From Flavobacterium sp. 140616W15 (lineage in GTDB: Bacteria; Bacteroidota; Bacteroidia; Flavobacteriales; Flavobacteriaceae): a DNA stretch of 64,000 nucleotides. The stretch spans positions 4,712,001 through 4,776,000 of the forward strand of contig NZ_CP033068.1 of assembly GCF_003668995.1 (NCBI RefSeq). The letters are read 5' to 3'. The notes below the pieces were generated by a model. It saw only the letters and a list, made by a program, of their open reading frames with translations, was not told the DNA's origin and searched no databases. The translations under genes and the position numbers were made by a program. Below, piece by piece: positions 26,128-35,457 of the stretch. Each line of letters opens with the position of its first letter. Positions within the stretch are counted from its first letter, which is position 1.

Positions 26128-26649
26128 ATGTTGATAAAATCTGTAAACGGAAAAACACCTAATATTCCAAATGATTGCTACGTAGCCGAAAATGCTACAA
26201 TTGTAGGAGAAGTTTCTTTTGGAGATTCATGTAGTGTTTGGTTTAATGCTGTAATTAGAGGAGATGTTAATTTTATTAAGATAGGGAATAAGGTTAATAT
26301 CCAAGATGGTGCTGTAATTCATTGTACTTATCAGAAACACCCAACGATAATAGGGAATAATGTTTCTATAGGACATAATGCAATTGTTCATGGTTGTACA
26401 ATTCATGATAATGTATTGATAGGAATGGGAGCGATTGTAATGGATAATTGTATTGTCGAAAGTAATGCTATTGTCGCTGCAGGTGCTGTGGTAACTCAAA
26501 ATACAATAGTAACTTCAGGAAGTATATATGCGGGAGTGCCTGCTAAGAAAGTAAAGGATATCGATCAATCTGATTTTGCTGGCGAAATCGAACGCATTTC
26601 TAATAATTATGTAATGTATTCGAGTTGGTTTAAAGAAGAGGAGGAGTAG
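26128..26649 (+). CDS. Gamma-carbonic anhydrase family protein
   Basis: A 173-residue left-handed beta-helix protein built from hexapeptide repeats ([LIV]-G-x4). Histidines that correspond to the metal-binding site of gamma-carbonic anhydrases are present in 'VIHCTYQKHP' and 'SIGHNAIVHGC'. It may be a true carbonic anhydrase or a YrdA/PaaY-type relative with little activity. It is 31 bases after the PorP/SprF gene, but no functional link is evident. Confidence 0.88.
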   Translation: MLIKSVNGKTPNIPNDCYVAENATIVGEVSFGDSCSVWFNAVIRGDVNFIKIGNKVNIQDGAVIHCTYQKHPTIIGNNVSIGHNAIVHGCTIHDNVLIGMGAIVMDNCIVESNAIVAAGAVVTQNTIVTSGSIYAGVPAKKVKDIDQSDFAGEIERISNNYVMYSSWFKEEEE

Positions 26650-26977
26650 TTATAATGCATTTTATAGCTTCGCTATAGGAATTCTTTTATCTCCAATCAA
26701 GGCTTTGTTTCTTTTTGGATGGATTTTACATGTTTTATATTAGTAATCGATTGGTGAATTCTTGAAGGCGATAATCAGTGAGTTAGCGATATGCCTTTCT
26801 CGTTAGGACTAAGCCTTCTTCTGGAGTGTAATACTTTTTCAGCTTTGAATATTTTTTACTCTTATGGGTCAAAAAGGTAAAATTGGTGATGGTCTTATGA
26901 AAGAAAATTATCATAAATTATCACTCAATTTATCATTAGATAAAATATAGTTTGTTAGGAGGGAATTTGAATAATTA
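26650..26977. other. 328-bp intergenic region without a recognised gene
   Basis: No ORF of family-like composition is visible on either strand. There is a small hairpin (TATAGC ttc GCTATA, 26663-26677) near the gamma-carbonic anhydrase stop without an adjacent T-run, and three loosely spaced copies of AATTATCA-like sequence near 26908-26936. I see no promoter or RNA gene I can support. Confidence 0.5.
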
Positions 26978-27754
26978 CTAGAAATCTTTTTCAGAAACGT
27001 TGTATTTGTTTCCTAGTATGTCAGACAAAACTTTTGGATTGCTATTGCTATAAAACACAGGTTCATTTGCAGGTTTATTATTAAAGCCGACTTTCTCACG
27101 TAGTATGTTTTGAGTTTGCTTAGCAACAGCTTCTCCTGAGTCAATAATATGAATGTGTTCTGGAAGGATTTTTTTTATCTGCGGAATCAGATAAGGATAA
27201 TGACTGCATCCTAGTACTAAATAATCAATATTAGCCTCAATCATTGGTCTGAGATAAGATTCCAGAAGTTGTGTCATCTCAGGAGAGTTTAGATCTCCAT
27301 TTTCAATTAATTGTACTAAGCCATGACCAACCTGTTCAATGATTTTAGTGTCTTGATATATTTCAGTTGCTTTATTAAATAATTCACTATTTAGAGTGCC
27401 TTGAGTAGCGAGTATTCCAATAGTGTGCGTGTTCGATTTTATTGCTGCAGGTTTTATTGCAGGTTCTATTCCTATAAATGGAATAGAATATTGTTCTCTT
27501 AATTCTTTAATTGCATTTGTGGTTGCGGTATTGCATGCAACAACAATCAATTTACAATCCATGCCTAGTAAAAAATCTACATTCTTTTTGCTTAAAACTA
27601 CTATTTCCTCTTTGGTTTTTTGACCATAAGGGGCATTTTTACTGTCTGCTAAATAGATAGTTTTTTCATTTGGAAGTAATTGATGAATAGCGCTCCAAAT
27701 AGAAGTACCACCAATGCCAGAATCGAAAACGCCTATTGGATTATTATTTGTCAT
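26978..27754 (-). CDS. murI: Glutamate racemase
   Basis: Interconverts L- and D-glutamate to supply peptidoglycan precursors. The 258-residue length is normal. The two active-site cysteines lie in VVACNTATTNA and LGCSHYPYL, and the N-terminal DSGIGG loop is present. It is the last gene of the minus-strand envelope cluster, but a terminator upstream (27820-27860) separates it from the Skp genes, so it may have its own promoter. Confidence 0.96.
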   Translation of the reverse strand: MTNNNPIGVFDSGIGGTSIWSAIHQLLPNEKTIYLADSKNAPYGQKTKEEIVVLSKKNVDFLLGMDCKLIVVACNTATTNAIKELREQYSIPFIGIEPAIKPAAIKSNTHTIGILATQGTLNSELFNKATEIYQDTKIIEQVGHGLVQLIENGDLNSPEMTQLLESYLRPMIEANIDYLVLGCSHYPYLIPQIKKILPEHIHIIDSGEAVAKQTQNILREKVGFNNKPANEPVFYSNSNPKVLSDILGNKYNVSEKDF

Positions 27755-27819
27755 AAAAACAAAGTTAAGTATTTTTTAGAATCAAAAAAAAGACTTTATT
27801 TAAGATTTTTGAGTATAAA

Positions 27820-27860
27820 AAAAAACTGCTCGAACCATTTTATAGGTGAGCAGTTTTTTT
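27820..27860 (-). terminator. Terminator of the bamA-skp operon
   Basis: Stem AAAAACTGCTC (27821-27831) / GAGCAGTTTTT (27848-27858) with a 16-base loop and A/T tails on both sides. On the minus strand it follows the second skp gene by about 20 bases. Confidence 0.8.
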
Positions 27861-27881
27861 AAACTTTATTAAGACAGTTTT

Positions 27882-28385
27882 TTAGAAACCTAAATCTTTT
27901 TTCACATCAGCAGTAACGTTTGGACCATCAGCTAATAAAAGAGTAGAACCATCTAATACATATTGGTATCCTTTTGCTTTACCAACTTTTTGGATAGAAG
28001 CTCTCACTTTTTCCATTAATGGTTTTACAATATCAGATTCTTTTTGTTGTAATTCTTTTTGAGCATTGTCTCTATAGTCTACAATTCTTTTTTGCATATC
28101 TTGAACTTCTTTAGAACGTTCTCCATTAACTGCATCTGTTACTGTAGCTGATTCAGCTTCGTATTTTTTTAATTTTGCTTGGTATTCTTCAACCATTTTT
28201 TTGTAATCGGCATCATATGTACCGCTTAGTTTTTCAAGCTGTTTTTGTGCTTCTATCATTGCTGGCATTTTAGACATAATTTCGCTTACATCAACGTGAG
28301 CTACTTTAGCTTGAGCATTCATTTGGTTTGCTCCTAAAACTAGTATTGCAGCAATTAGTAAAGTTTTGATTTGTTTCATCATCAT
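27882..28385 (-). CDS. OmpH/Skp family periplasmic chaperone (short)
   Basis: A 167-residue periplasmic protein with a signal peptide (about residues 1-24, ending NQMNAQA) and a central coiled coil (about 40-130), matching Skp/OmpH. The family holds unfolded outer-membrane proteins during transit to BamA. The conserved C-terminus 'KGYQYVLDGSTLLLADGPNVTADVKKDLGF' is present. It lies 29 bases downstream of a longer paralogue, in the bamA operon. Confidence 0.92.
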   Translation of the reverse strand: MMMKQIKTLLIAAILVLGANQMNAQAKVAHVDVSEIMSKMPAMIEAQKQLEKLSGTYDADYKKMVEEYQAKLKKYEAESATVTDAVNGERSKEVQDMQKRIVDYRDNAQKELQQKESDIVKPLMEKVRASIQKVGKAKGYQYVLDGSTLLLADGPNVTADVKKDLGF

Positions 28386-28414
28386 TTTAAAATATTAATT
28401 AATTATTGGTCGTA

Positions 28415-29413
28415 TTATCCTTGTTTTTCTTTCTCTTCTTTTGCCTTTTGCTCTCTTGCTTTTTTGGCAGCTTCTCTTTCTTCTAAAATTTTATTTCTTC
28501 TTTCCTCTAAAGCTTTTTTGCGTTCGTCGTAAAGCTTTTGTCTTTCTTCAGCTTGTTTGGCTCTCGCATCGTCAGTTACAGTTGTTTTAGCTGTTTCTGT
28601 AGTTGGAGTAGTTACTGATGGTGTGCTTTCCTTTTTTACTGTTTCAGAAACCGTGCCATTTTTTTTAGCTTCCCTTGCATCACGAATTGCTTTTTTGTTT
28701 TCTTCGTATGCTCTTATCTTTTCTTCTTGAGCTGCTTTTCTATCTTCTAGTATTTTATCCCTTGCTGCTTTTCTATCATTTAGGATTTTTTGCCTTTCCT
28801 GTAAAGCAGGACTTTCGTCAATCGCAGTTTCTTTATTTTCTTTTTCTTCTTCTATAGCAAGTTGTTTCTTTGTGAGTTGCTCTCTCTTGTCGGTTCTGGT
28901 TATAATTCGTAAAACCTGATCGCTTACGTCAAATCTTTTTGCGGCAAAAAGCATCGTTAAATCAGATGATCTATCAAATATGAAATCATATTTTCTAGCT
29001 TCTGCAATATCTTGAACAGCAGTAAAAACCTGATCTTGTATTGGTTTTGCTAAAGCAGATTTTTGCCTAATTAAATCGCCATTAACACCAAAACGTTGTT
29101 GTTGGTAATCTAATGTTTCTTTTTCAAGGAACTTGATTTCTGTTTCTCTTTCATCGATTAACTCATTCGTTAATAACGCTTTTTCAGCTTTCAAAGCGTC
29201 TTTAAGTTTATTGATGTCTAATTTCTTAGTTTCAATTTCTTGTTTCCACTTTTCGGCCTTCTGTTCTAATTGCGTCTGAGCCTCTTTATAGTCAGGAACA
29301 TTTTGTAGGATATACTCCATATCGATGTATCCTATTCTTGTCGATTTGGTTTGCGCTTGACTTGTATTTACTACTATCAAAGCCAAAATTATAAATAAAA
29401 ATTGTTTTCTCAT
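28415..29413 (-). CDS. OmpH/Skp family protein with long charged C-terminal extension
   Basis: A 332-residue paralogue of the short Skp. The signal peptide begins MRKQFLFIILALIVVNTSQAQ; I start at this ATG (29413) because the 11 residues upstream are not signal-like. Residues about 30-175 are the Skp core ('RIGYIDMEYILQNVPDYKEAQTQLEQKAEKWKQEIETKK' and 'EARKYDFIFDRSSDLTMLFA'). About 150 C-terminal residues form a very highly charged Glu/Lys/Arg coiled coil with a Thr/Ser-rich linker that ordinary Skp lacks. It is followed by the short skp gene. Confidence 0.9.
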   Translation of the reverse strand: MRKQFLFIILALIVVNTSQAQTKSTRIGYIDMEYILQNVPDYKEAQTQLEQKAEKWKQEIETKKLDINKLKDALKAEKALLTNELIDERETEIKFLEKETLDYQQQRFGVNGDLIRQKSALAKPIQDQVFTAVQDIAEARKYDFIFDRSSDLTMLFAAKRFDVSDQVLRIITRTDKREQLTKKQLAIEEEKENKETAIDESPALQERQKILNDRKAARDKILEDRKAAQEEKIRAYEENKKAIRDAREAKKNGTVSETVKKESTPSVTTPTTETAKTTVTDDARAKQAEERQKLYDERKKALEERRNKILEEREAAKKAREQKAKEEKEKQG

Positions 29414-29451
29414 AACATTAATTTTATTTGAAATTTTTTTTACCAATACGA

Positions 29452-32106
29452 TTAAAATTGTTGACCAATAATAAAATGCGTTTTAAAACCGCTTGGTTTT
29501 GATTGTCCTGGTAATGTATCAAATCCGTAACCAAAATCGATACCTAATAGTCCAAATGCAGGCATGAATACACGTAAACCAGCACCAGCTGAACGATTTA
29601 AATCGAAAGGATTATAGTTTTTGAAATTTGCATAAGATGAACCTGCTTCAGCAAATGTAAGTACATAAATCGAAGCTGATTGTTTTAATGTAATTGGATA
29701 ACGTAATTCTAACGAGAATTTGTTGTAAATCGTAGCTCCAATTTGTTCACCATTATTATTTACTGGCGTTAATGAGTTATTTTCGTATCCTCTTAATGCT
29801 ATTGTTTCTCTACCATCCATAGAATAATTTGCCATACCATCTCCTCCTAAATAAAATCTTTCGAAAGGAACTACGCCTCTTGATTGATCATAAGCACCTA
29901 AGAAACCGAATTCAGTTAACGTTCGGAGTACTAATTTACCATAAACTTTGGTATACCAATCAGCTTTGAACTTAATTTTATAGTATTCTAACCAATTAAA
30001 TTTCTTTTGATCAACTTTTCCTTGATCTGTAGCTGCAAGAGTATAGTCATCAACCTTGTTTCCTTTTGCATCAACATAGTCTCCAATCTTTACTATATTA
30101 TCATTATCATCCAGCTGATTTGATCTGTCAACCGTATTCTTTAATTTGTACTCTTTTTGATTTGCTAAATCTCCATAGTTAATTCCATTGAATAATGAAT
30201 AAGGAGGAGTAAGTTTAGCTGAAAGACTAAATTCTGAACCGTATGTTGGGAATATTGGATTTATACCTTTGTTGCTTCTTGTTAATCCTATAGTATAGGC
30301 TAAGTTTCTAGATGTACCGTTTCCAAAAGTAAATAATCCTGTATTGTAATTATGTAGGTCATAGTGTTGGTAACTAACTGATTGAGATAATACGAAGTAA
30401 TCATCTGGCACAGATAATCTTTTGGCTAAACCAACAGATAATGTTAAGATATTAAAGCTTTTGCTTTTGTCTACTCTTTGTGTAATGTAGTTATTTAAAA
30501 ACTGTGTACTATATGATATAGAAGAACTGAATTGTACTGGTTTTTTTCCTCCAAACCAAGGTTCTGAGAATGATACACTATAAGTTTGAAAATAAGTACT
30601 TCCTTGTAAACGAAGAGCTACCTTTTGTCCATCACCCATTGGTAAAGGTTTGTATGCTTTTTTGTTAAACATATTTCGAGCAGAGAAGTTGTTAAACGAA
30701 AGCCCTAAGGTTCCGATGAAACCACCACCTCCATAACCACCTTGAAGTTCTATCTGGCTAGATCCTTTTTCTACAAGATTGTATTCTATATCTACAGTTC
30801 CTGCACCAGCATCGACATTTTTAAATTTAGGATCAATTGCTTCTGGATCAAAGAATCCTAATTGTCCGATCTCACGAATTGTTCTGACTAGTAAATCTTT
30901 GCTATATTTTTCACCTGGTTTAGTTCTTAACTCACGGTAAATTACTTTGTCATTTGTTTTATCATTACCTACAACTGATATTTTGTTAAAATATGCAATT
31001 GGACCTTCGGTAACTCTAATTTCAAAATCAATAGTGTCATTTACAGTTTTTACCTCTACAGCATTAATGTTAGAGAATAAATAACCATTATTTTGATATA
31101 AATTGGTGATGTCTTCTGCATCAGGTTTCGTCTTATCGGAAATCCTTTTCTCTAAAAGTACACCATTATAAGTTTCTCCTTTTTTAATGCCTAAAAAACC
31201 ATTTAATTGTTGGTCAGAGTATACCGTATTCCCTAAGAATTTGATATCACCAAAGTAGTACTTGTTACCTTCTTCAACATCTACTTTTATAGCTAGTGTA
31301 TTTTTCTTTTTATCGTACGTAATAGAGTCATGCAATATTCTTGCATCTCTATATCCTTTTTCTTTGTAGCTAGCAATAACTTTTTCTAAATCGGCTTTGT
31401 ATTTGTCTTTAATGAATTTTGAAGCTTTAAAAATACGAATAGGATTTTTTTGCTTAGTGTCTTTCATTGCACCTCTTAATGAAGCATCAGATAGGGCTTT
31501 ATTGCCTTCAAATTCGATTTTGCTAATTTTTACCTTATCTCCTTTATCTACACGAACCAGCATGTTTACTTGGTTTGTAGATGTGGTGTCTGCAGTAGTG
31601 GTGATGGTTACTTTGGTATTATAGTAGCCTTCTTTCTTATATTTGTTTTCGATATAATTTTTAGTAGTCGTAATTAAATTTTCGTTTACAATTTTGTTTT
31701 TTGTTAAACTATTGTCTTTAATTAGTCCTTCAACTTTACTCTTCTTAACGCCAACAATTTTAACATCATTTAGTTTAGGAAGTTCAATGATATCTAGGTC
31801 TAAATATATGCTATCATTTTCAATTCTATTTACGTAGAATGTAATCTCGTCAAAAAGACCAAGCTTTCCAAGTTTTTTTATAGCTCCACTTATTTCTTCA
31901 CCAGGAACTGTTATTTCTTGTCCTTTTTGTAGGCCTGAAAAAGTGACAACAGTTTGCTCGTTGAAGCTTATTTTACCAACAACAGATACGTCGGCAAGAA
32001 TATATTTTTTCCCTTGGTCAAATGGAATTCTTTCTTGCGCTTTTATTTGTGAAAAACTACTAAAAACCAATAAAGTAAGTACTATTTTTATTCTTTTTTG
32101 TAACAC
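29452..32106 (-). CDS. bamA: Outer-membrane protein assembly factor BamA
   Basis: The 884-residue core of the BAM complex, which inserts beta-barrel proteins into the outer membrane. The signal peptide is KIVLTLLVFSSFSQIKAQ. Five POTRA domains span about residues 25-440, each with the typical 'GNKALSDASLRGAM' or 'GNDKTNDKVIYRELRTKPGEKY' pattern, followed by the Omp85 barrel with 'FERFYLGGDGMANYSMDGRETIALRGYEN'. I chose the GTG start at 32106, 7 bases after the uppS stop; the longer in-frame extension overlaps uppS and lacks signal character. Confidence 0.94.
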   Translation of the reverse strand: MLQKRIKIVLTLLVFSSFSQIKAQERIPFDQGKKYILADVSVVGKISFNEQTVVTFSGLQKGQEITVPGEEISGAIKKLGKLGLFDEITFYVNRIENDSIYLDLDIIELPKLNDVKIVGVKKSKVEGLIKDNSLTKNKIVNENLITTTKNYIENKYKKEGYYNTKVTITTTADTTSTNQVNMLVRVDKGDKVKISKIEFEGNKALSDASLRGAMKDTKQKNPIRIFKASKFIKDKYKADLEKVIASYKEKGYRDARILHDSITYDKKKNTLAIKVDVEEGNKYYFGDIKFLGNTVYSDQQLNGFLGIKKGETYNGVLLEKRISDKTKPDAEDITNLYQNNGYLFSNINAVEVKTVNDTIDFEIRVTEGPIAYFNKISVVGNDKTNDKVIYRELRTKPGEKYSKDLLVRTIREIGQLGFFDPEAIDPKFKNVDAGAGTVDIEYNLVEKGSSQIELQGGYGGGGFIGTLGLSFNNFSARNMFNKKAYKPLPMGDGQKVALRLQGSTYFQTYSVSFSEPWFGGKKPVQFSSSISYSTQFLNNYITQRVDKSKSFNILTLSVGLAKRLSVPDDYFVLSQSVSYQHYDLHNYNTGLFTFGNGTSRNLAYTIGLTRSNKGINPIFPTYGSEFSLSAKLTPPYSLFNGINYGDLANQKEYKLKNTVDRSNQLDDNDNIVKIGDYVDAKGNKVDDYTLAATDQGKVDQKKFNWLEYYKIKFKADWYTKVYGKLVLRTLTEFGFLGAYDQSRGVVPFERFYLGGDGMANYSMDGRETIALRGYENNSLTPVNNNGEQIGATIYNKFSLELRYPITLKQSASIYVLTFAEAGSSYANFKNYNPFDLNRSAGAGLRVFMPAFGLLGIDFGYGFDTLPGQSKPSGFKTHFIIGQQF

Positions 32107-32113
32107 TAAAAAA

Positions 32114-32851
32114 TTATTTAATTTGTTCACTTGTTTTTCCAAATCTACGTTCTCTTTTTTGATAACTAATGATAGCCTCATATAAATCCTTTTCTTTAAA
32201 GTCTGGCCATAACACATTAGTAAAATATAGCTCTGCATAGGCAATTTGCCATAACAAAAAATTACTTATTCTATGTTCTCCACTTGTTCGTATTAATAAA
32301 TCTACGTCGGGTAAATTTTGCGTGTAAAGATGCTCATTTATAATTGAATCGTCAATAGTGTCTATTGAAATTATATTATTTTTAACTTTATTACTGATGA
32401 TTCTAACAGCGTTTATAAGTTCTTCTCTTGAGCCATAACTTAAAGCTAATGTGAGCGTAAGCCTTGTGTTATTTTTTGTTTTTTCAATAACATCCAAAAG
32501 CTCTTTTTGAGCAGATTTAGGTAGTTTCTCTAAATTGCCAATTGCATTAAGTTTGATATTGTTTTTCTGTAATGTACCGAGTTCTTTTTTTAATGAATTG
32601 ATGAGTATCTTCATTAAAGTTTCAATCTCTAATTTAGGTCTATTCCAGTTTTCTGTAGAAAAGGCGTATAATGTTAAATACTCGATTCCTATTTTGGCAC
32701 AGGATTCGATGGTTTCTTTAACAGATTTTGTTCCGTTTTCATGACCAAAAGCTCTAAGAAACCCTTGTTGTTTAGCCCAGCGTCCATTTCCATCCATTAT
32801 GATGGCTAAATGTCTTGGCAAGTTTGTTTTATCTATTGTGTCTAAATTCAT
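32114..32851 (-). CDS. uppS: Isoprenyl transferase (undecaprenyl diphosphate synthase)
   Basis: Makes the C55 lipid carrier for peptidoglycan and polysaccharide synthesis by adding isopentenyl units in cis. It has 245 residues with the catalytic 'LAIIMDGNGRWAKQQG' motif (Asp-Gly-Asn-Gly-Arg-Trp), 'LTLYAFSTENWNRP', and the C-terminal 'DLLIRTSGEHRISNFLLWQIAYAELYF' signature. The start is ATG 32851, which puts the gene 4 bases after the DUF6089 stop. It is co-transcribed with bamA. Confidence 0.96.
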   Translation of the reverse strand: MNLDTIDKTNLPRHLAIIMDGNGRWAKQQGFLRAFGHENGTKSVKETIESCAKIGIEYLTLYAFSTENWNRPKLEIETLMKILINSLKKELGTLQKNNIKLNAIGNLEKLPKSAQKELLDVIEKTKNNTRLTLTLALSYGSREELINAVRIISNKVKNNIISIDTIDDSIINEHLYTQNLPDVDLLIRTSGEHRISNFLLWQIAYAELYFTNVLWPDFKEKDLYEAIISYQKRERRFGKTSEQIK

Positions 32852-32855
32852 TTTT

Positions 32856-33539
32856 TTAATATGGGCAATAGCAAGGTTTGTTTCCAAAGGTATACGTTAA
32901 AGTTATTCCTGAGAAGACATACCAGTCATTATTATTTAAATCTCCAAAACGCAATGATTTTAAATTATCATTATCCGGATTGCTACCATCAAGATTATCT
33001 GTAAAGGTATATCGTGCACCTACTTCTAGTCCTAAAACAAAATTAGTAGTTAAATTTGTTTTTACGCCAACTATCATCGGAATTGCAATTGAACCTGTCT
33101 TTTTTTCTTTTTCTGTTTCTCCAGATTGAATGTATAATGAATCATATCTGAAATAACTTAGTCCTGAAAATACATAAGGTGTGACTTTTCTTTTGGATTC
33201 ATGTAAATTGAAGTCAAAAAAATTGAATTCAAGTCCAGCAGAAAGCTCTCTTATTGTGTTGTCAAAACGATACCCTCTTAGTTTTCTTCCTCCTTCTTTC
33301 GAATCTAAATCATTTGCAGTGATTGTCGATTGAGTATATGAAAATCGATAGGCGTGTCTCGGACTTTTATTCCATCGGTATAATAGCCCAAAAGCAGGCT
33401 TGTCTGGTGAAATGTAAGTTGTACTTCCAACATCTCCAATATAATTGCTCCCTCCTAAAAAAACACCAACCTCATGTATCTGAGCATTCATGCTTGTAAA
33501 GAAAAAGAAACATAACAATAAATTAAAAATTTTGTTCAT
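32856..33539 (-). CDS. DUF6089 family outer-membrane beta-barrel protein
   Basis: A 227-residue exported protein with a signal peptide (LLLCFFFFTSMNAQ) and an eight- to ten-strand barrel pattern. The N-terminus 'HEVGVFLGGSNYIGDVGSTTYISPDKPAFGLLYRWN' matches the DUF6089/PorG-like family. PorG is a type IX secretion component in some Bacteroidota, so a link to that system is possible, but position in the bamA operon fits general envelope biogenesis equally well. The C-terminus ends with Cys residues (GNKPCYCPY). It is 4 bases upstream of uppS. Confidence 0.82.
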   Translation of the reverse strand: MNKIFNLLLCFFFFTSMNAQIHEVGVFLGGSNYIGDVGSTTYISPDKPAFGLLYRWNKSPRHAYRFSYTQSTITANDLDSKEGGRKLRGYRFDNTIRELSAGLEFNFFDFNLHESKRKVTPYVFSGLSYFRYDSLYIQSGETEKEKKTGSIAIPMIVGVKTNLTTNFVLGLEVGARYTFTDNLDGSNPDNDNLKSLRFGDLNNNDWYVFSGITLTYTFGNKPCYCPY

Positions 33540-33712
33540 TTAATTAAAAATTGCGTGCAAATATAATAATAATCAATACGAATCAATGCTCATTAAGTTA
33601 AAACTGTCATTTTTTGAATTATAGATGATATATCTCAACAATTACTGAATATTCGACACTTGCAAAACGAGAAAAACATTACAAATAGTATAAAGGATAC
33701 TTAAAAAAGTGA

Positions 33713-34597
33713 TTAATTTCTTTTGTCTTCTCCCCAAAGTAGTTTATTACGTAAGGTTTTTAAGAATGTTTCTCCGGGAATTTCAACCATATTTATTTTG
33801 AAATCGGTTTTCTTTATTGTTAAAATAGATTCGTTTTTTATTGAAGCTATCCTCGAATCTAAAGAGACAAGATAATGATCTTCTCTTCCTGATACTCGAA
33901 GTTTAATCTCTGTATCATCTGGTATTATAAGTGGTCTTGCTGTTAAATTATGCGGTGCAATAGGTGTAATAACAAGACTATTTACATCAGGAGTTAATAT
34001 TGGGCCACCACAGCTTAATGAATATCCTGTTGAGCCTGTAGGAGTTGATATTATTAATCCATCTGCCCAATATGAATTTAAGTACTCGCCATTTAAATAA
34101 GTGTCTACTGTTATCATCGATGTAGTGTCTTTTCGGCTGACCGTAACTTCATTCATAGCAAAATTAAGTTCTTCTATGGCTTCATTTTTTGGTTCTGTAG
34201 TTAAGCTTAATAATGATCTTTGTGATACGGTATATTTTTTGTCAATTACAAATTGCATAAATGCTGCTATGTTTTCTTTTTGAACTGTAGCAAGAAATCC
34301 CAATCTTCCTGCATTGATGCCTAAAATGGGTACACCGGAATTACGGATTAAAGTTGCAGCTCTTAATATGGTTCCGTCTCCACCGATACTTATCAACATT
34401 TCAAAGCTACTGTCTAATTCAGTATGAGTTGAGAAAGTTTTGTATTCTTTTTCGATTATCTTTTTTTCATGGAGCATCTTCAAGAAATTGGCTTCGATAA
34501 CCATTTCGACATTATTCGAGGTAAAAAAAACAAATATGTCTTTAATAATTGGGTCTGTACTATTTAGATAGTATTGTCCGTAGATAGCTACTTTCAT
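33713..34597 (-). CDS. nadK: NAD kinase
   Basis: Phosphorylates NAD to NADP. It has 294 residues, the GGDGT motif (SIGGDGTILRA), the following 'GINAGRLGFLATV', and the conserved 'ISTPTGSTGYSLSCGGPIL' active-site loop. It lies between a CBS-domain gene and the DUF6089-uppS-bamA genes, the order I recall for Flavobacteriia. Confidence 0.96.
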   Translation of the reverse strand: MKVAIYGQYYLNSTDPIIKDIFVFFTSNNVEMVIEANFLKMLHEKKIIEKEYKTFSTHTELDSSFEMLISIGGDGTILRAATLIRNSGVPILGINAGRLGFLATVQKENIAAFMQFVIDKKYTVSQRSLLSLTTEPKNEAIEELNFAMNEVTVSRKDTTSMITVDTYLNGEYLNSYWADGLIISTPTGSTGYSLSCGGPILTPDVNSLVITPIAPHNLTARPLIIPDDTEIKLRVSGREDHYLVSLDSRIASIKNESILTIKKTDFKINMVEIPGETFLKTLRNKLLWGEDKRN

Positions 34598-34614
34598 TCT
34601 TTTTGATTAAATAA

Positions 34615-34670
34615 TGTGTCAATTAGATAATTTGTCAATTGCATAATGTGAAAATTATCTAATTGACACA
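34615..34670. repeat. Large perfect inverted repeat between the CBS gene and nadK
   Basis: Two 19-base arms (34615-34633 and 34652-34670) are perfect reverse complements, separated by 18 bases. Parts of the arm (GTCAATT followed by GATAATTT or GCATAATG) also recur as a direct repeat in the spacer. There is no T-run, so it does not look like a simple terminator. It resembles a small palindromic intergenic repeat. Confidence 0.8.
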
Positions 34671-34682
34671 CCGCCTAATTTT

Positions 34683-35342
34683 TTATATATTAAGGTATTT
34701 GTCTAAATAATCAGAGCGTTCCTTTAAATTGTTAATGTATGTGTCTTCTTGGTGTTCTGATATGATTTCGTAATTGTATCTTCGGAAGGTTTGAATGATT
34801 TCGTTCATCGCTCCTAAGCTAATTTTAATGGTTATTTCAATACTATCTGAGTTGGCATCAGAAACAAATGCGCCTAGAATTTTACCATTGTTGCTTTCTA
34901 CAATTTGAGTGATCTGACTCATAGAATAATCTAGAAGCCCTTTTTTTACGATTATTACTCCGCCCGGTTCTTTTAAAAAAGGGGTTTCGTGAAAGAATTT
35001 AATGATATCGCCTATTTCATAAAAGCCAAGATAAATATTGTTTTCGTCTAAAACTGGGATTAAATTGGTATGGTTTTTAGCAAAAACTTCCAATACATCA
35101 AGCCAGATCATATTGCTTCTAGCAAAAAAATGTTCGAGAGTATATTTATAATCAATTACTTTTTTGTCGCTATCAAAAGTTTCAATGTCATCGGAAGCTA
35201 TGCAACCAATATAGACTCCATCTTCCAGAACTGGAAAATGCGAATAGCTTAAATCAGTAAAGAAGTCCTGTGCTGAAGCAATGGTTTCTTGACTGTTTAT
35301 AGCTCTATAGTCATTGGTAATATAATTAGTAATATCTGTCAT
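34683..35342 (-). CDS. CBS domain protein with C-terminal ACT-like domain
   Basis: A 219-residue cytoplasmic protein. Two CBS motifs cover about residues 1-125 (DFFTDLSYSHFPVLEDGVYIGCIASDD, and NLIPVLDENNIYLGFYEIGDIIKFF). A C-terminal ACT-like domain follows (about 135-205: 'GGVIIVKKGLLDYSMSQITQIVESNNGKILGAF'). CBS/ACT proteins sense adenylates or small metabolites; the ligand here is unknown. The start is ATG 35342; 15 upstream in-frame residues are not conserved-looking. It is first in the nadK-bamA cluster. Confidence 0.85.
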   Translation of the reverse strand: MTDITNYITNDYRAINSQETIASAQDFFTDLSYSHFPVLEDGVYIGCIASDDIETFDSDKKVIDYKYTLEHFFARSNMIWLDVLEVFAKNHTNLIPVLDENNIYLGFYEIGDIIKFFHETPFLKEPGGVIIVKKGLLDYSMSQITQIVESNNGKILGAFVSDANSDSIEITIKISLGAMNEIIQTFRRYNYEIISEHQEDTYINNLKERSDYLDKYLNI

Positions 35343-35408
35343 AATACAATTAGCAATATTTGATGCAAAATAATCAAAAAATAGCAAAAACTCCTAAGTT
35401 TTACTTTG

Positions 35409-35416
35409 TATTTTTG
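35409..35416 (+). promoter_or_regulatory. -7 promoter element of pdxJ
   Basis: TATTTTTG matches TAnnTTTG, 42 bases before the pdxJ ATG. No -33 TTG at the right distance was seen. Confidence 0.4.
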
Positions 35417-35457
35417 TCGTAACAAATATAGTGTTACTAGAATTAATATCCATTTAT

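Noticed and set aside
26650..26977. Candidate small RNA in the gap before murI
   Set aside because: There is only a 6-bp hairpin without a T-run and no promoter box I could defend.
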